Part shown: positions 45,301 through 54,479 of the stretch, one piece after another
How the letters are laid out: every line of letters starts with the position of its first letter
Position numbering within the stretch: the stretch's first letter is position 1
The notes under the pieces: generated by a model
Seen by the model: the letters and a program-made list of their open reading frames with translations, nothing else
The model's database searches: none
Told to the model about the DNA's origin: nothing
NCBI GenBank assembly: GCA_963576735.1
Contig: OY755196.1
Span: forward strand, 11,141,912-11,205,911
Source of the DNA: Bedellia somnulentella
Taxonomy: Eukaryota > Arthropoda > Insecta > Lepidoptera > Bedelliidae
DNA length: 64,000 nt
Direction of reading: 5' to 3'
Program-made: the position numbers and the translations under genes

Positions 45301-48300
45301 CCTGCGGGCCTAGATAGAAAATCAAAGGATGCTTTAAGGAAAAGTCGCGTAAGGGAGAACGAAACACCCATCGAAAAAAAACAAAGACTTCAGCAGGGCA
45401 AGCACGAGCCGTATTTAAACTAGTTATCGCGTGGGATAAAGCAGCCATCTTTTACGCACTTACTTAGTATCGTATACTGCCATCTCATTCTAACCGTTAT
45501 CGTGTCGAGATATCGTGCTTGCCCTTCAGAATGAGAGAGATCGTCAGCGTGCTGCTCTTGCTGCCGAAACAGATGAGCAAAGTGAAGTTCACCTATCATA
45601 AATGCGAAGAAACACTCTTAAATATATGTAGCGTTGAGTCGTGTAAAATCCCTTGATGAGATGGCTTTAAGTGATATAGATTCAAAGAAATTACTTAACC
45701 ATCCCCATGACGAAAGAGCCTTGATTGAAATGACCAGGATGAAAAACATGATGTTGCAATATATATTTTTTTCTTCAATATAATTAAGAGTAATTTATTC
45801 ATGTTTTTATATACTTTTTTGTTTAATAATTTAGTAACTCTGTTTATTGCTAATAAAAATCTCTGTCTAGTATTGATAACTTTACATACATACTTATATT
45901 TCAAACTAAGAAACCTCCTTTTTTTGGAGTCGGTTAAAGAACTTAAACCCTCTCCTGAATGTCATAACATAAACTGATAACTCTTTGTCTAATAATAACT
46001 AAGAACCTTCAAACTTACATACATACTTATAGGTGAAACTCAGAAACTCCTTTTTTGAGACGGTTAGATCACTAAAACCTTGTCCTGAAAGTAACAAGTA
46101 GTTTTCTGAAAATCCCATCCAAATAGCTTAAGCGAAACGCGAGATAATCGCCGACCAACATACATACATGCAGGTCAAACACAGAACCTCCTTTCTTTTA
46201 GAGTCGGTTAAATCACTTAACCCATCTTCTAAATGTACCGAATACTTTTCTGAAAACCGCATCCAAATAGCTTAAGCCAAACGTGAGATAATCGCGGACC
46301 AACAGACATACATACAGGTCAAACACAGAACCTCCTTTCTTTTTTTGGTCGGTTAAGGCACTAAAACCTTCTCCTAAATGTAACGAATACTTTTCTGAAA
46401 ACCGCATCCAAATAGCTTAAGTTAAACGTGAGATAATCGCGGACCAACAGACATACATACAGATCAAACACAGAACCTCCTTCCTTTTTTTGGTCGGTTA
46501 AGGTACTAAAACCTTCTCCTAAATGTAACGAATACTGTTCTGAAAACCGCATCCAAATAGCTTAAGCCAAACTCGAGATAATTGCGGACAATTATACATA
46601 CATACATACATACATACATACAAACAATCGAACTGAGAACCTCCTTTTTTGAAGTCGGTTAAAAACACCTTTCATGGGTTTATGTGTAAATTTACATACC
46701 TAATGAAAAAACATTAGCATATGAACATAAACCAAAATACATTTAAGTCATAGTGTTTGCAACCAGATATAATTATCTATAGTTAAAAAAAGCACCAAAA
46801 TTGTACTTTGTATGAATGTTAGGTAATGTGTACATACATACATATACTCACGGCTATAAATAGAAGGGGTAGCCAGAGCCAAGGAATAAGAAATTCCTCA
46901 GCCACTTTTAGAAAATTGAGTGGGGAAAAGATAGTAAAGTAAAGGTTGTTGGTGATGGGTCTCCAACCGCATCACTTAAAAATACCTTTGAAGCCCCAAA
47001 ACCGTTAGTCGCCTCTAAAGTACACCCATCGGTAGAAACGGGGTAGTGCTATTCTAAGCCGACACTACACGGCTGTAATGTGTATGTTGATAATTTTATC
47101 ATGGGATTAAATCAGGGTTGATATAAATCCTGATTTTTTTTAAAAAAATCAAATTAATCGGATTAATTTGATTTATTTGATTTAAATCAGATTTTTTTGA
47201 TTTAAATCAGACTTTTTTGATATTTATAAAATCTTTTCCAATTTTTAATCAAAAAACATACTTAATCAAAACATGCTGTAAGCTTTATTATCACAAATAG
47301 AAAAATACTTCTAAAAATATATAAAAAATCGACACACTACTGTCATAAACAAGGTAAGATAATTAAAGACTAAACAGTTCCACAACTCAAAAATATTTTA
47401 AAATGATCAAAAACAAAAAAGAAACTTCTAAAACCAAATAACAAATGGACACATAAAAAAAACAAAGAATCAGTTAAATCTTTTCAAAAGGAAGACTAAT
47501 TTCGCAGCTTTCTCGGTGCCTAGCCTATTTCTAACTTTGCTGTGTACCAAATTAAATGCCGAAAATATTCTTTCGACCCCCGCTGAAGAAGCAACTATAC
47601 ATAGCAGTTGCTTGATTATTGCATAGTTGTTTTTGCGGGGAAAGTCCCTTGACACATTTTGCCTGATTTGGTCGCAGTAAAAAAGTATTGATTTTAATCA
47701 TAGATTTTTATAAAAAAATCACTTGATTTTAATTGCGATTTAAATCAGTGATTTAAATCAAGCGATTTAAATCATATCAACCCTGGATTAAATTGTTAAA
47801 GCTCAAGTAAAAGGTAATTTGAAATGTGACTACAATACTAATAAATAAAGGAAAGAAAAATTTCGACACAGGCGGGGATCGAACCCGCGACCTCGGGTAA
47901 ACGCCCCGACGCTCTGCCAACTGAGCTACCGTGTCAATTGGCTGCCAGTGCGAAATTCTTATATCCTTTATTTCTTTTACACGTTTAAGCAGTGTTTGCG
48001 TTTCCTACCTCCGAATTATTACTAATTCGAAGGTAGGAAACCCTCGGGGCGTTTACCCGAGGTCGCGGGTTCGATCCCCGCCTGTGTCGAAATTTTTCTT
48101 TCCTTTATTTATTAGTAATAATCCCCACATGAGGTTTTCATGAACAAAAAGATTTAAATTATGTGACTACAATAGTTTATAGTTATGTGGCTAAACAGTA
48201 AGTAAGCTGTCTCCTTTTCAGATTTGCAGAATACACATACAAAAGCAGGGTTAGCCTGAGCTGCATAGTATAGCCATTTGGAGAAACAAAGAAGGGATAT

Positions 48301-48760
48301 TAAAAAAGTGTATTAATTTAATAACAAACATACATATACTCACGGCTGTAAATCCCTACAAGGGGTAGCCAGAGCTGAGGAACTAGAAGTTCCTCGGCCA
48401 CTTTTGGAAAGTAGAGTGGGGAAAAGATGGTAAAAATAAAGGTTCATCGCATCACCTAAAAATCCCTTAAAAGCCCCAATACCGTAAGTCGCCTCTTACA
48501 TGCACCCACCAAAAGAAATGGGGTACTGCTATTCTAAGCCAACACTACACTGCAAATTTCTACAATACATGACTAATTTAATTAGTCAACTCATAGGTAT
48601 CACACGCATCAATAGAGATAGGCTAATGCTATTTATTACCTTTCAAGCCATTTATATTACACTAGTTGAATTCAATCCAATATAAATTTACCTTTGTGGA
48701 GGCTTCTGGAGTCTGGCATAATGACTCGATTTCTTGTGCCGAAAATCCTGAGCCTGCCAT
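36352..48760 (-). CDS. GLO1: Glyoxalase I (lactoylglutathione lyase), four coding exons
   Basis: Converts the methylglyoxal-glutathione hemithioacetal to S-lactoylglutathione in the cytosol, the first step of methylglyoxal removal. Coding exons 48692-48760, 40712-40935, 39906-40016, 36352-36481, joined by canonical GT-AG sites with matching phases, give 177 aa against about 184 in human. Exon 1 is [14 protein letters not shown]...; exon 2 [20 protein letters not shown]...ATVELT; exon 3 [29 protein letters not shown]; exon 4 [27 protein letters not shown]. The four metal ligands correspond to Gln in QQTM, Glu in VELT, His in FGHIG and Glu in YWIEI, all present. The gene spans 12.4 kb because introns of 7,756, 695 and 3,424 nt are full of SINEs, MITEs, a hAT and Helitron-like DNA. 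A partial duplicate of exon 2 lies in intron 1. Confidence 0.95.
36726..36968 (+). mobile_element. SINE-B with target duplication
   Basis: Full copy, GCCGTGTAGTGTCGGCTTAA to the ATGT tail, flanked by AATTATAA at 36718-36725 and 36969-36976. Confidence 0.85.
37191..37442 (-). mobile_element. SINE-B
   Basis: Full copy from ATACTCACAGCAATAAGTCC to TAAGCCGACACTACACAG. Confidence 0.8.
37545..37672 (+). mobile_element. SINE-B, 5' part, diverged
   Basis: AAAATAGCACTCCTCCATTT and GGCTGGAGACCGATCG align to the family; the 3' half is missing. Confidence 0.5.
37676..37765 (-). mobile_element. SINE-A internally deleted to tail plus tRNA head
   Basis: AACATAAACGTTCACGCCG (tail) is fused directly to CTAGTCGCTTGCACGTCAGC and TTGAGCTATCACGTCG (head). 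About 270 bp of body are gone. A CACGT-rich stutter follows. Confidence 0.7.
37957..38710 (-). mobile_element. SINE-A split by a MITE
   Basis: Tail part 37957-38022 (GTTCACGCCGTTTATCACCG...AGGTACCAATA) and body/head part 38456-38710 (GTGACAGCGCCACC...CCCGACCCGGGATTTGAAC) are one copy separated by the 38023-38455 insertion. Confidence 0.75.
38023..38455. mobile_element. MITE nested in SINE-A, TA-flanked
   Basis: Ends GGCTATTTGACT and AGTCAAATAGCC are inverted repeats; TA on each side is consistent with a 2-bp target duplication. About 430 bp, no ORF; contains GCCGCGAAAACGCGAC and TGACGTCA-like strings. A Tc1/mariner-type MITE would fit TA, but no relative is in the window. Confidence 0.7.
38825..38942. 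repeat. GTGTATG/GAATGTGAGT microsatellite-like tract
   Basis: Imprecise short tandem repeats such as GTGTGTGTAATGTG and GTATGTATGAGAATGTGAGT repeated twice. 38711-38824 is unannotated AT-rich DNA. Confidence 0.6.
38991..39487. mobile_element. 497-bp MITE, copy 2
   Basis: Same TIRs as 21283-21778 (AATTCGGTATGCAAAGTTT ... ACTTTGCATACCGAATT) and collinear inside. Located in GLO1 intron 3. Confidence 0.8.
39490..39810 (-). pseudogene. LINE reverse transcriptase C-terminal remnant
   Basis: With one frame change near 39690 the minus strand reads [31 protein letters not shown], then [20 protein letters not shown]. This DxxxLxKLxxGxIDCPxLL...FARTNY pattern is the usual C-terminus of LINE reverse transcriptases. 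The element ends next to the MITE. Confidence 0.6.
40290..40362 (+). mobile_element. SINE-A 3' end fragment
   Basis: AATGTCACGTGATGTTCAGA and TTCGCCTACCCCTTGGGCAT match the tail region. Confidence 0.6.
40390..40625 (-). mobile_element. SINE-B, diverged, with a short insertion
   Basis: GTGATGGGTCTCCAACGGCA and AAAGTCGCCTCTTACAATAC follow the family order; about 45 bp at 40495-40540 is foreign. Confidence 0.6.
41341..41663 (-). mobile_element. SINE-A with 10-bp target duplication
   Basis: Flanked by TTTAACTACA at 41331-41340 and 41664-41673. Slightly shorter than full-length because of small internal deletions. Head end GAGCTATCACGTCG. Confidence 0.85.
41687..41826 (-). pseudogene. Partial duplicate of GLO1 exon 2
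   Basis: Minus strand reads [35 protein letters not shown], then departs from exon 2. Similarity also covers the acceptor side of the intron (TTTAGATAGATGTAAAGATA against ATAGATAGATATAAAGATA). It lacks the second half of the exon and its donor, so it cannot replace exon 2. A partial tandem duplication inside intron 1. Confidence 0.85.
41824..42092 (+). mobile_element. SINE-A, rearranged
   Basis: Head GCGTGATAGCTCAGTGGCTG, an unrelated TTTTTAACATGTTTTAC stretch occurring twice, then body GGTTAATTTATCATGGTTGT to CACCTGATGCTCAGAAGTG. Confidence 0.6.
42172..42541 (-). mobile_element. SINE-A with 11-bp target duplication
   Basis: Full-length copy flanked by AAATAGAGAAT at 42161-42171 and 42542-42552. 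Carries the CTCACATGGCAAGCGCCATC variant also seen at 62106. Confidence 0.85.
42560..42930 (+). mobile_element. Two RTE-like LINE 3' end fragments
   Basis: 42575-42645 carries AGTGGCGATCGATAGTCTCT and AAATGGGAACTAACGGCGAG. 42700-42930 is a longer decayed 3' piece (GTCAGTAGAGGAAGACCACC = GRPRR region, then GAATGTAGACAAAGGTCGAG and CTGCTTACCCTGATG). Confidence 0.6.
43335..43530 (+). mobile_element. SINE-A, diverged
   Basis: ATTGTGAGGAAACAAACATG, GTTATGTGACAGTGTG, GGCCTGCCCCCTATCAC and CCAGGTCACCAAATG keep family order. 42931-43334 holds nothing recognised. Confidence 0.6.
43845..43935 (+). mobile_element. RTE-like LINE 3' end
   Basis: AGGTTTAGCAGGGTTG, ATCTCTGTCTACCCCAATAG and CAGAGTGAG match the LINE terminus. 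43531-43844 and 43936-44069 show nothing recognised. Confidence 0.55.
44070..44350 (+). mobile_element. SINE-A, head-less
   Basis: CATCAGTTTGTCTTTCTAAA through CCTCTGCCAACCCCTTTGGG, missing the tRNA head and ATGTT tail. Confidence 0.7.
44454..45132. repeat. Perfect long inverted repeat (fold-back element)
   Basis: Arms 44454-44632 and 44957-45132, about 178 bp each, appear identical in reverse complement, with a 324-bp spacer. Inner ends are TCGGTGCCAAAC/GTTTGGCACCGA, as in the diverged arms at 11706 and 19149; outer ends are AAAAAGAAAAAG-like. The spacer has no ORF. Confidence 0.85.
45293..45610 (+). pseudogene. Helitron-type N-terminal remnant (tentative)
   Basis: Plus strand reads [32 protein letters not shown], then after a gap [20 protein letters not shown]. 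Charged KSR..ENET..RxQRL...RxRRAAETxEQ segments like these stand near the start of insect Helitron proteins. No Rep or helicase motif is present, so only a fragment survives. 45133-45292 is unannotated. Confidence 0.4.
45905..46660. repeat. Tandem array with about 145-bp period
   Basis: Five units, the first diverged. The anchor CATCCAAATAGCTTAA recurs at 46116, 46260, 46405 and 46550, spaced about 145 bp. Each unit also holds ACAGAACCTCCTTTCTTTT, GTCGGTTAA and ATACATACA. It ends with an ACATACAT microsatellite and TTTTTTGAAGTCGGTTAAA. 46661-46832 is unannotated. Confidence 0.85.
46833..47075 (-). mobile_element. SINE-B with 9-bp target duplication
   Basis: Flanked by TAATGTGTA at 46824-46832 and 47076-47084. 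Complete from the ATGT tail to the 5' end. Confidence 0.85.
47113..47785 (-). mobile_element. Short hAT transposon with 8-bp target duplication
   Basis: 673 bp. TIRs CAGGGTTGATAT / ATATCAACCCTG; target duplication GATTAAAT at 47105-47112 and 47786-47793. Both ends are packed with GATTTAAATCA-type palindromes, probable transposase-binding sites. The interior keeps only the transposase C-terminus, so it is a deletion derivative. Confidence 0.92.
47470..47655 (-). pseudogene. hAT transposase C-terminal dimerisation fragment
   Basis: 61 codons: [20 protein letters not shown] then [31 protein letters not shown]...RNRLxxEKAxKLxFL is the hAT C-terminal dimerisation signature. The catalytic part is missing. 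Confidence 0.88.
47838..48118. repeat. tRNA-like SINE heads in a perfect inverted repeat
   Basis: The arm from 47838 to about 47915 and the arm from about 48043 to 48118 are reverse complements over about 75 bp (TAATAAATAAAGGAAAG, GACACAGGCGGGGATC, GAGGTCGCGGGTTCG shared). The left unit, 47864-47935 on minus, folds as a cloverleaf with perfect acceptor, anticodon, D and T stems, but has C instead of U at position 33. The spacer holds a second hairpin, CCTACCTCCGAATTA...TAATTCGAAGGTAGG (48006-48040). Located in GLO1 intron 1. Confidence 0.75.
48328..48555 (-). mobile_element. SINE-B
   Basis: ATACTCACGGCTGTAAATCC to TAAGCCAACACTACACTG with a small internal deletion. Lies in intron 1 next to GLO1 exon 1. 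Confidence 0.75.
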
Positions 48761-48984
48761 AATTTTAAAAAGTGTTTTACAGTAAACTTATAACCTCAAA
48801 AACGAAACTATAAATGAACAGAATCTTTTTCTGTCGATAGCATATGAGAATTAAATACTACAGTTCGCTAAGTTGATAACAGGAACAGATAAGAAGTTCA
48901 AAATAACACAAAATGTAAGAAAAATTGATAGCGATAACAAAACAAGACAAATCGGTAAGTACACAGCACACAACTAGCCGTGTG

Positions 48985-49743
48985 CAGTGTTGCCAACAAG
49001 TCAAGACCGTATGTCGCCCAATTTTCAATGCTTGAGTAGCCTAAAGTAGCCCAAACCCGAAACTAAAATAAAAACAACCTTTTTAACTATTTACTTATGT
49101 ATTTATATTATAACTTCCTGTACATACAATAAAATCAGTACTTAACACTTAAACAACAAGTCTTTTAAACTAGAGTTTGAAGTTATTTAAAGAAAATAAA
49201 AGTATCAAAACAGTGTTTTAAAGTTAAAGAAAGAAAAGATTTTAAATTGGCGTGTCCAAAGACTCATTAGCCAGACTCTAAAACATTATTCTGCTTGATC
49301 TGCTGCGAGCAATTTCTGTTCTTGCCCTGTTTTGTTATTACTCCTAAAGGTTAAGCGGATAAAAATTCCTGATTCAAATAGTTCTAATAAACATACTGAT
49401 TTGATTATTCGGTTGATTCGAATTTAAATTTCTGCAACTCCACCTGTGATATTTTCACAGTATTGCCAACATGATCTCAGAGGTATTTAGAGATGAAACG
49501 TTCAATATGGGTGAAGGGTTTTGCCAAGGGGTTTTGCCATCTTTTTATCTTGATTTTCGTATATCTTCTTATGTAGATTATTTTTTTGTGCTTATTTGTG
49601 TTGTAATTCGATTATAAATAAAAGTAAATTTAATCTTTTTCGAGTAGCCTAAACGGCGACCAGTCGCCTTTACGATTTTTTGGTCGCCGTTTTCCAATCT
49701 GATTAGCCTAAATGGCGAAAAATCGCCTACGTTGGCAACACTG
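48985..49743. mobile_element. hAT MITE 1
   Basis: 759 bp. TIRs CAGTGTTGCCAAC / GTTGGCAACACTG; 8-bp target duplication GCCGTGTG at 48977-48984 and 49744-49751. The ends repeat GTAGCCTAAA and GGCGAC/GTCGCC motifs. No transposase. Confidence 0.9.
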
Positions 49744-49792
49744 GCCGTGTGTAGGTCCGGCTCGGTGGATTCAAATCATTCGAATCCCTGCG

Positions 49793-50776
49793 CAGTGTTG
49801 CAAAAGCGAAAGTCAAAAAATCGGGTAATTTTCCAGTTAAAAATCGGGAGAAAACGGGAGATTTTTTAGTCTTAATAAAACATTAGTATTTTATGCTGAT
49901 AACTTATTTAACTTTATAAAATGTAGGAATGATTATTCATTTTTGTAGCACTTCTTGCTTACAGTTTTAGTAAACAATTTTCCATCAATAATAAGATTTT
50001 GTTGGGCATGAAACCTCATGTGGGGATTATTTTACTGATCTATAAAATGACTATCATTTTATACCTTTTGCCGTTGAAATTCTCGGCCCGTGGGTGGGGC
50101 AACGAGGCACGGCTATTCTTTAAAGAACTAGCCGCTCGCCTTGTGGAAGTGTGTAGTGACTAGTGATCCTAGAGCTGGCAGCTACCTCGGCCAACGCAAC
50201 GCATTAGCTTAGCCATCCAAAGAGGAAATGCTGCTAGCATTTTGGGCACGTTACCACACACTGAGAACGATGAATTTCACTAAATTTTTCATTTGGAATA
50301 TATACATATTTGGCAATAATTTAATTTTTATATAATCATTGTAAATATTATGTAATTGTAAAAGTTTCGACGCCAGCAGGACTTGAACCCGCACCATTCC
50401 GGTTTACGCCCCGGTATCCTTGATTGACAAGTATTTTAAGATAAATATTGAAATTTTCACAACTCTCATTATTTTTTAATAATGAACTCTATTGCAAAAC
50501 ATTTCGGTGTAATATGTTTTGTGTATACTGACGTTACTGCCGTATTAAAAGGCCACATTGTGAGAATTTTATGGGAATTCCCGTGCGTGAGAATCCCGTG
50601 GTCAGTGTTACTAGGTGATTCTTGATGTTTTCAGTCTTTAGATTGCTATTATATTATATTATTACTTTAATCTCAAATGCAAAAAATCGGGAGATATGGT
50701 CACTAAATCGGGATATCGGGAGGGAAAGGCCAAAATCGGTAGATCTCCCGATAAATCGGGAACTTTTGCAACACTG
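49793..50776. mobile_element. hAT MITE 2
   Basis: 984 bp. TIRs CAGTGTTGCAAAAG / CTTTTGCAACACTG; 8-bp target duplication TCCCTGCG at 49785-49792 and 50777-50784. Ends carry repeated AAATCGGGAG motifs. It contains a tRNA-like 3' half (minus, 50358-50412, GCGGGTTCAAGTCCTGC) and, at 50090-50270, a decayed stretch (GTGGGTGGGGCAACGAGG..., AAAGAGGAAATGCTGCTAGC) that looks like the end of a retroelement ORF but could not be assigned. Confidence 0.88.
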
Positions 50777-51049
50777 TCCCTGCGTGAGCCTGATTGGCCT
50801 AACCGGCCCCACTCTTTCTTATCAGGTGCAGGTTCGCTTAACCGGGCCGCTCCGCACCGGCTCGGTTTTATTGTTTTCGAACAACAGGCTCAGGCACCAG
50901 GTTCAGGATCGGTTCGATTATTACCGTTACATTTGCTTTGCTTGCTGAATGTGAGAGCGAGACAAGAATGTAATACAATTTGTACTCGGGAGACAGAGAC
51001 GAAAAGAGAGTTGTCCTTTTTTGTTCTTTGTTTGCCAATTTCGTTTAAT

Positions 51050-51642
51050 AGATTTATCAATCTTTTCATAAATAATGGTGTTTATAGTGATATTATAAAT
51101 ATGATAGTGTTTTATGTTTTTTTTTGTTTATATATTCTTTATAAATTACTATCGGAAAAATTCTATCGAAACTGTTTCTATATATTTATACGCAACCTTT
51201 GTTTTAAATTAGTGCCTTACCCCTCACTTCTCAGCCCGACCATAGTAGATAGCCTCAGTACATATTGTTGTAAATTAATGAATATTGTTGCAAAATTGCA
51301 AGTGTTTGGTTTTCCTATTGTATATATTTAGTTTTCATTGTTGTTTTTACTTTTATTTATGTTATAATGTTTTCTTTTTTCTCATCAAATATGTGTCTGA
51401 TGAGCTTTAGTAAAATAGCTGTAGTATTAAATGTGTCAATAGTACAATTTTAAATACCTATATTTAAGTTTAACAGGGCTTTGACTGAAAATCAGTGCAT
51501 GATGAGTATATACTCTGTCATGCGAGTGCTGAGTCAAGGCCTTTTTGGTAATGTTTTTTTTTTTCTTTTTTTGTATATATATATTTTGTCATTGTCTTGT
51601 GTTAATTACCAAATAAACATTATTTCTTCTTCTTCTTATGTT
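51050..51642 (+). mobile_element. 3' end of a second CR1-group LINE
   Basis: AT-rich 3' UTR with the stem-loop at 51470-51549 and the end ACCAAATAAACATTATTTCTT then CTT repeats, parallel to AACAAATAAAAATCTCTCTT at the end of the 13168-18237 element. The left limit is approximate. 51643-51829 has no recognised feature. Confidence 0.55.
51470..51549 (+). other. Conserved stem-loop in LINE 3' UTR, second copy
   Basis: Outer stem AGGGCTTTGAC with GTCAAGGCCTT, the same TGAAAA bulge, TCAG/CTGA stem, and an inner hairpin GCATGA...GAGTA / TACTC...TCATGC. Unpaired or junction bases are identical to 17985-18066 while stems differ. Confidence 0.65.
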
Positions 51643-52207
51643 GTGTCACTTTCTGATTTGCATATATTTATGTGTAGATATTGTTATAAGATGTTGTTAA
51701 GATGTTTCTAAATATTATTATTTTTTTTACATATGGATATTTGTATGTTAGCGAACCTAGCCTGTACACAAACAGAATCATTATACATATGAGATAATTG
51801 ATTTTTAAATGTATGTCAACAGCAATCGTTACGTTCCGTAAGCGTGGTATTTTTTGGTTGTTTGATTCAGTTCCGACTTTCATAACCGAGCCGGATTCGA
51901 TAAGCGGTCCGGCCCGGTTAAGAGGATTCAGTACCGGAACTGAGCCTGAACCTGGTGATTCGAATCCCCTCGCGGAGCTGGATCTACCCAAGCCTACACA
52001 CAACACAATATTGAAATTGAATATATATGGGTAAGGGTAAGGTAAGTAAAATAATTGACATTGACACTTCACTTCATTCAATCAATGTTTCTCTAAAATT
52101 GGTTGACTACATTGGTTAGTTAGTTATCTGCCAATACCAATTAATTCAAAATTATTTAACGAGATCTTAAATCTTTAAGTGAAACAAATAATTAAAATGT
52201 ATTATGC

Positions 52208-52390
52208 TGTGTAGTGTCATTTCTTCCGGTGGGTGTACGTAAGAGGCGACTAACGGTATTGGGGCTACCTAACCTTTATGTTACCATCTTTTTCCCCATT
52301 CAATTTCCAAAAGTAGCTGCGGAATTTCTAATTCCTTAGCTCTGGTTACCCCGTCTAGGGATTTATAGCCGTGAGTAAATGTTTATAAAT
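52208..52390 (+). mobile_element. SINE-B, internally deleted
   Basis: GTGTAGTGTC joins ATTTCTTCCGGTGGGTGTAC; the middle (TTTTTGGGCGATGCGG region) is missing. Ends GGGATTTATAGCCGTGAG. 52391-52611 is unannotated. Confidence 0.7.
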
Positions 52391-52611
52391 ATCAAAAACT
52401 ATTTTTTCGCGTTTTGTGATTTTTTAGTAAAGTTTTCAGCAGTACAAACAAGGCTAGAGTAGAATAACTATGAGCCATTTCTTGCTTCAGCTGTTCTTCA
52501 ATAGGTGTCCGCTGCGAGTGTCATGCCAGCCTTATTACAGATTTTAATTGATTACTTGGCGATATGTTTGGAGTCTCATCACTAAATCCTTTATTTTACA
52601 CTCTTTTCTTT

Positions 52612-52935
52612 TACGACATGATAGCTCAGTGGGTATAACACCGCTTATTTATCTAAGCAGACGACTAGTGTTCTAATCCCCAGTCGGGCCTACACAAATT
52701 TGTCTTTTCTAAAGACATATGTGTGGTTTATTTATCATGGTTGTTAACGGTGAGGCTGACCACATGGCTGAGTTCTATTTGGCCGTGTGATAGTATATTA
52801 GGCCTGCCCCCATCACGTGAGTACACTGTCCAAGCAAAACGTGGATACTCGAAACACTAGGTGACAATGTCACGTTATGTTCAGAAGTATTAGTACCTCT
52901 GCCAACCCCTTGGGAGATATTCGGCGTGAACGTTT
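52612..52935 (+). mobile_element. SINE-A
   Basis: Head GACATGATAGCTCAGTGGG and GTTCTAATCCCCAGTCG, body, and tail CCAACCCCTTGGGAGATATT then GGCGTGAACGTTT. 52936-53518 holds only a bit of SINE-B-like sequence near 52955 and 53430 and no gene. Confidence 0.78.
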
Positions 52936-53518
52936 GAGTCTTTTTTTCCCCCACTTGACTCCCAAAAGTGGCTGCGACTGTTCCTATTCAGCACTGATTG
53001 GACTCAGGCTAACTTTTAGTAATAATAAATTGGTAGGTATGATTAAAATTTTCTTACTTTTAAAAGATATGAAAAGTACTAGAATAACTGTAATCATGGC
53101 TTATGCAAGCAAGATAAATGGAGCTCTATTTGTAATATTAGATGTTGTAGTACATGAATACAGATGGCGCAGGACAAATTTTACTGATTCCAATAATAGA
53201 AAATGAGAGAGTTGGACATGGGATGAAGCACCTCTTAAATTCACATCATATTAAATAACTATAACTTATATTTAAGGTTAAAAAACCAGAGAATGGAGTA
53301 ACCAGAGCTTCAGTATTATACTGCACTTTTGGAAATTTATACATAGTTTCAAAGTGAATCTTGGTTCAAGTAGCTGGCGAAACATTCATCAATCATTCTT
53401 TATTTTACAATATGTTCCCCATTGAACTTCCATAAGTGGCTGAGTAGAGCTATGTTAGTTACAGGAAAGGCCAATGAGACATTATGATCAAATAAGAGAA
53501 TGTGCTAACAAATGTCAC

Positions 53519-53760
53519 CGTGTAGTGTTGGCGTAGAATAACACTACCCCATAGGGGTGATCGTAAGAGGCGACTAAGGATATAGAGGCTTTTTAAGTGA
53601 TTTTTGGGCGATGTGGTTGGAGACCTGTCACCAAAAACATTTATTATTACCATCTTTTTTCCAATCAACTTCTAAAAGTGGCTGAGGAATTTCTCATTCC
53701 AAAGCCCTGGCTACCCCGTTAAGGGATTTATAGCCGTGAGTATATGTATGTATGTAGAGA
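53519..53760 (+). mobile_element. SINE-B
   Basis: CCGTGTAGTGTTGGCGTAGA to GCCGTGAGTATATGTATG, complete. Confidence 0.8.
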
Positions 53761-54479
53761 ATGTGCTCTTAAAGGTACCTGAAATGAAGATGAAAAGAAT
53801 GCAAAATATACCAATCAATAGTCACCACTGACCACAATAGAAACTTACGGTGCAAGTACGTGGGAAAGGAAATGATAAAACCAACTGTAACACTATTAAG
53901 ACTTTTATTATTACTAATTAACTAATGGTTTTTATTTTTGGTAACATAATAGCAGCATACGCAATTAGAAAATAGGCAACAGGAGTTAAAATTGTAAGAA
54001 GTTTCATTTATTGTGTTTATATTACAATTTGCATTTGTACATATAAATGTTTGATAAATGTATCTTGATGTTTTAATAAACTTTGGGACTCACTCAGTAT
54101 GAGTCCTTGCACCAAAACTACGACTCACACTTTGAACTTCTTAACAAAAAAACCCGTTAAATACTTCAAATAATTCATTTGGCAAATTTGTAGAAAAAAT
54201 GTATTCATTATAAAATGGTAACTCATTATTAATTTGTACTTTAATAGGTTTTGAAATACAGACTGACATAGAAATCTAGACTTATAGGGCAGAATATCAC
54301 TTGGAAGCATTTCATAACTAAACTTAGATTATTGTCACCACGGATTGGATTCATAGAGGTATCAAATACAAATAAATGCACACAAACAAGCAAATTTGAA
54401 TTGACTTTATATCGTGGTATTCCACTACTAGGCTACATTTAGAAATACCTTAAATTAAGTTGCATGAAAGCATTTTATT
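53761..54479. other. Unannotated stretch downstream of the STN1-like gene
   Basis: AT-rich. AATAAA-type strings near 54076 and 54372 could serve the minus-strand gene only if read as reverse complement; none is convincing. No ORF. Confidence 0.35.

Larger units (their letters stand above)
48977..52012. repeat. Outer, older repeat split by two hATs and a LINE end
   Basis: Once the insertions are removed, the left part (GTGTGTAGGTCCGGCTCGGT, CATTCGAATCC, CTTAACCGGGCC) is an approximate reverse complement of 51830-52012 (CCCGGTTAAGAGGATTC, GATTCGAATCCCC, CTACACACAAC). An old TIR element is likely; no target duplication was found and no coding part remains. Confidence 0.5.

Noticed and set aside
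46213..46552. Two similar 63-64 codon ORFs on the minus strand
   Set aside because: They are the same frame of two units of the 145-bp tandem array, not genes.
47864..47935. Functional tRNA gene (cloverleaf on minus strand)
   Set aside because: All stems pair, but position 33 is C, the unit is duplicated as an inverted repeat, and the same sequence with the same tail occurs at 34694 and 62797. It is a repeat head.
50622..51331. Plus-strand ORFs of 108 and 211 codons
   Set aside because: They run across a hAT end, the older repeat and a LINE 3' UTR; no domain and no coherent product.
52877..53206. 109-codon plus-strand ORF
   Set aside because: It begins inside a SINE-A copy and continues into unannotated DNA without recognisable protein features.
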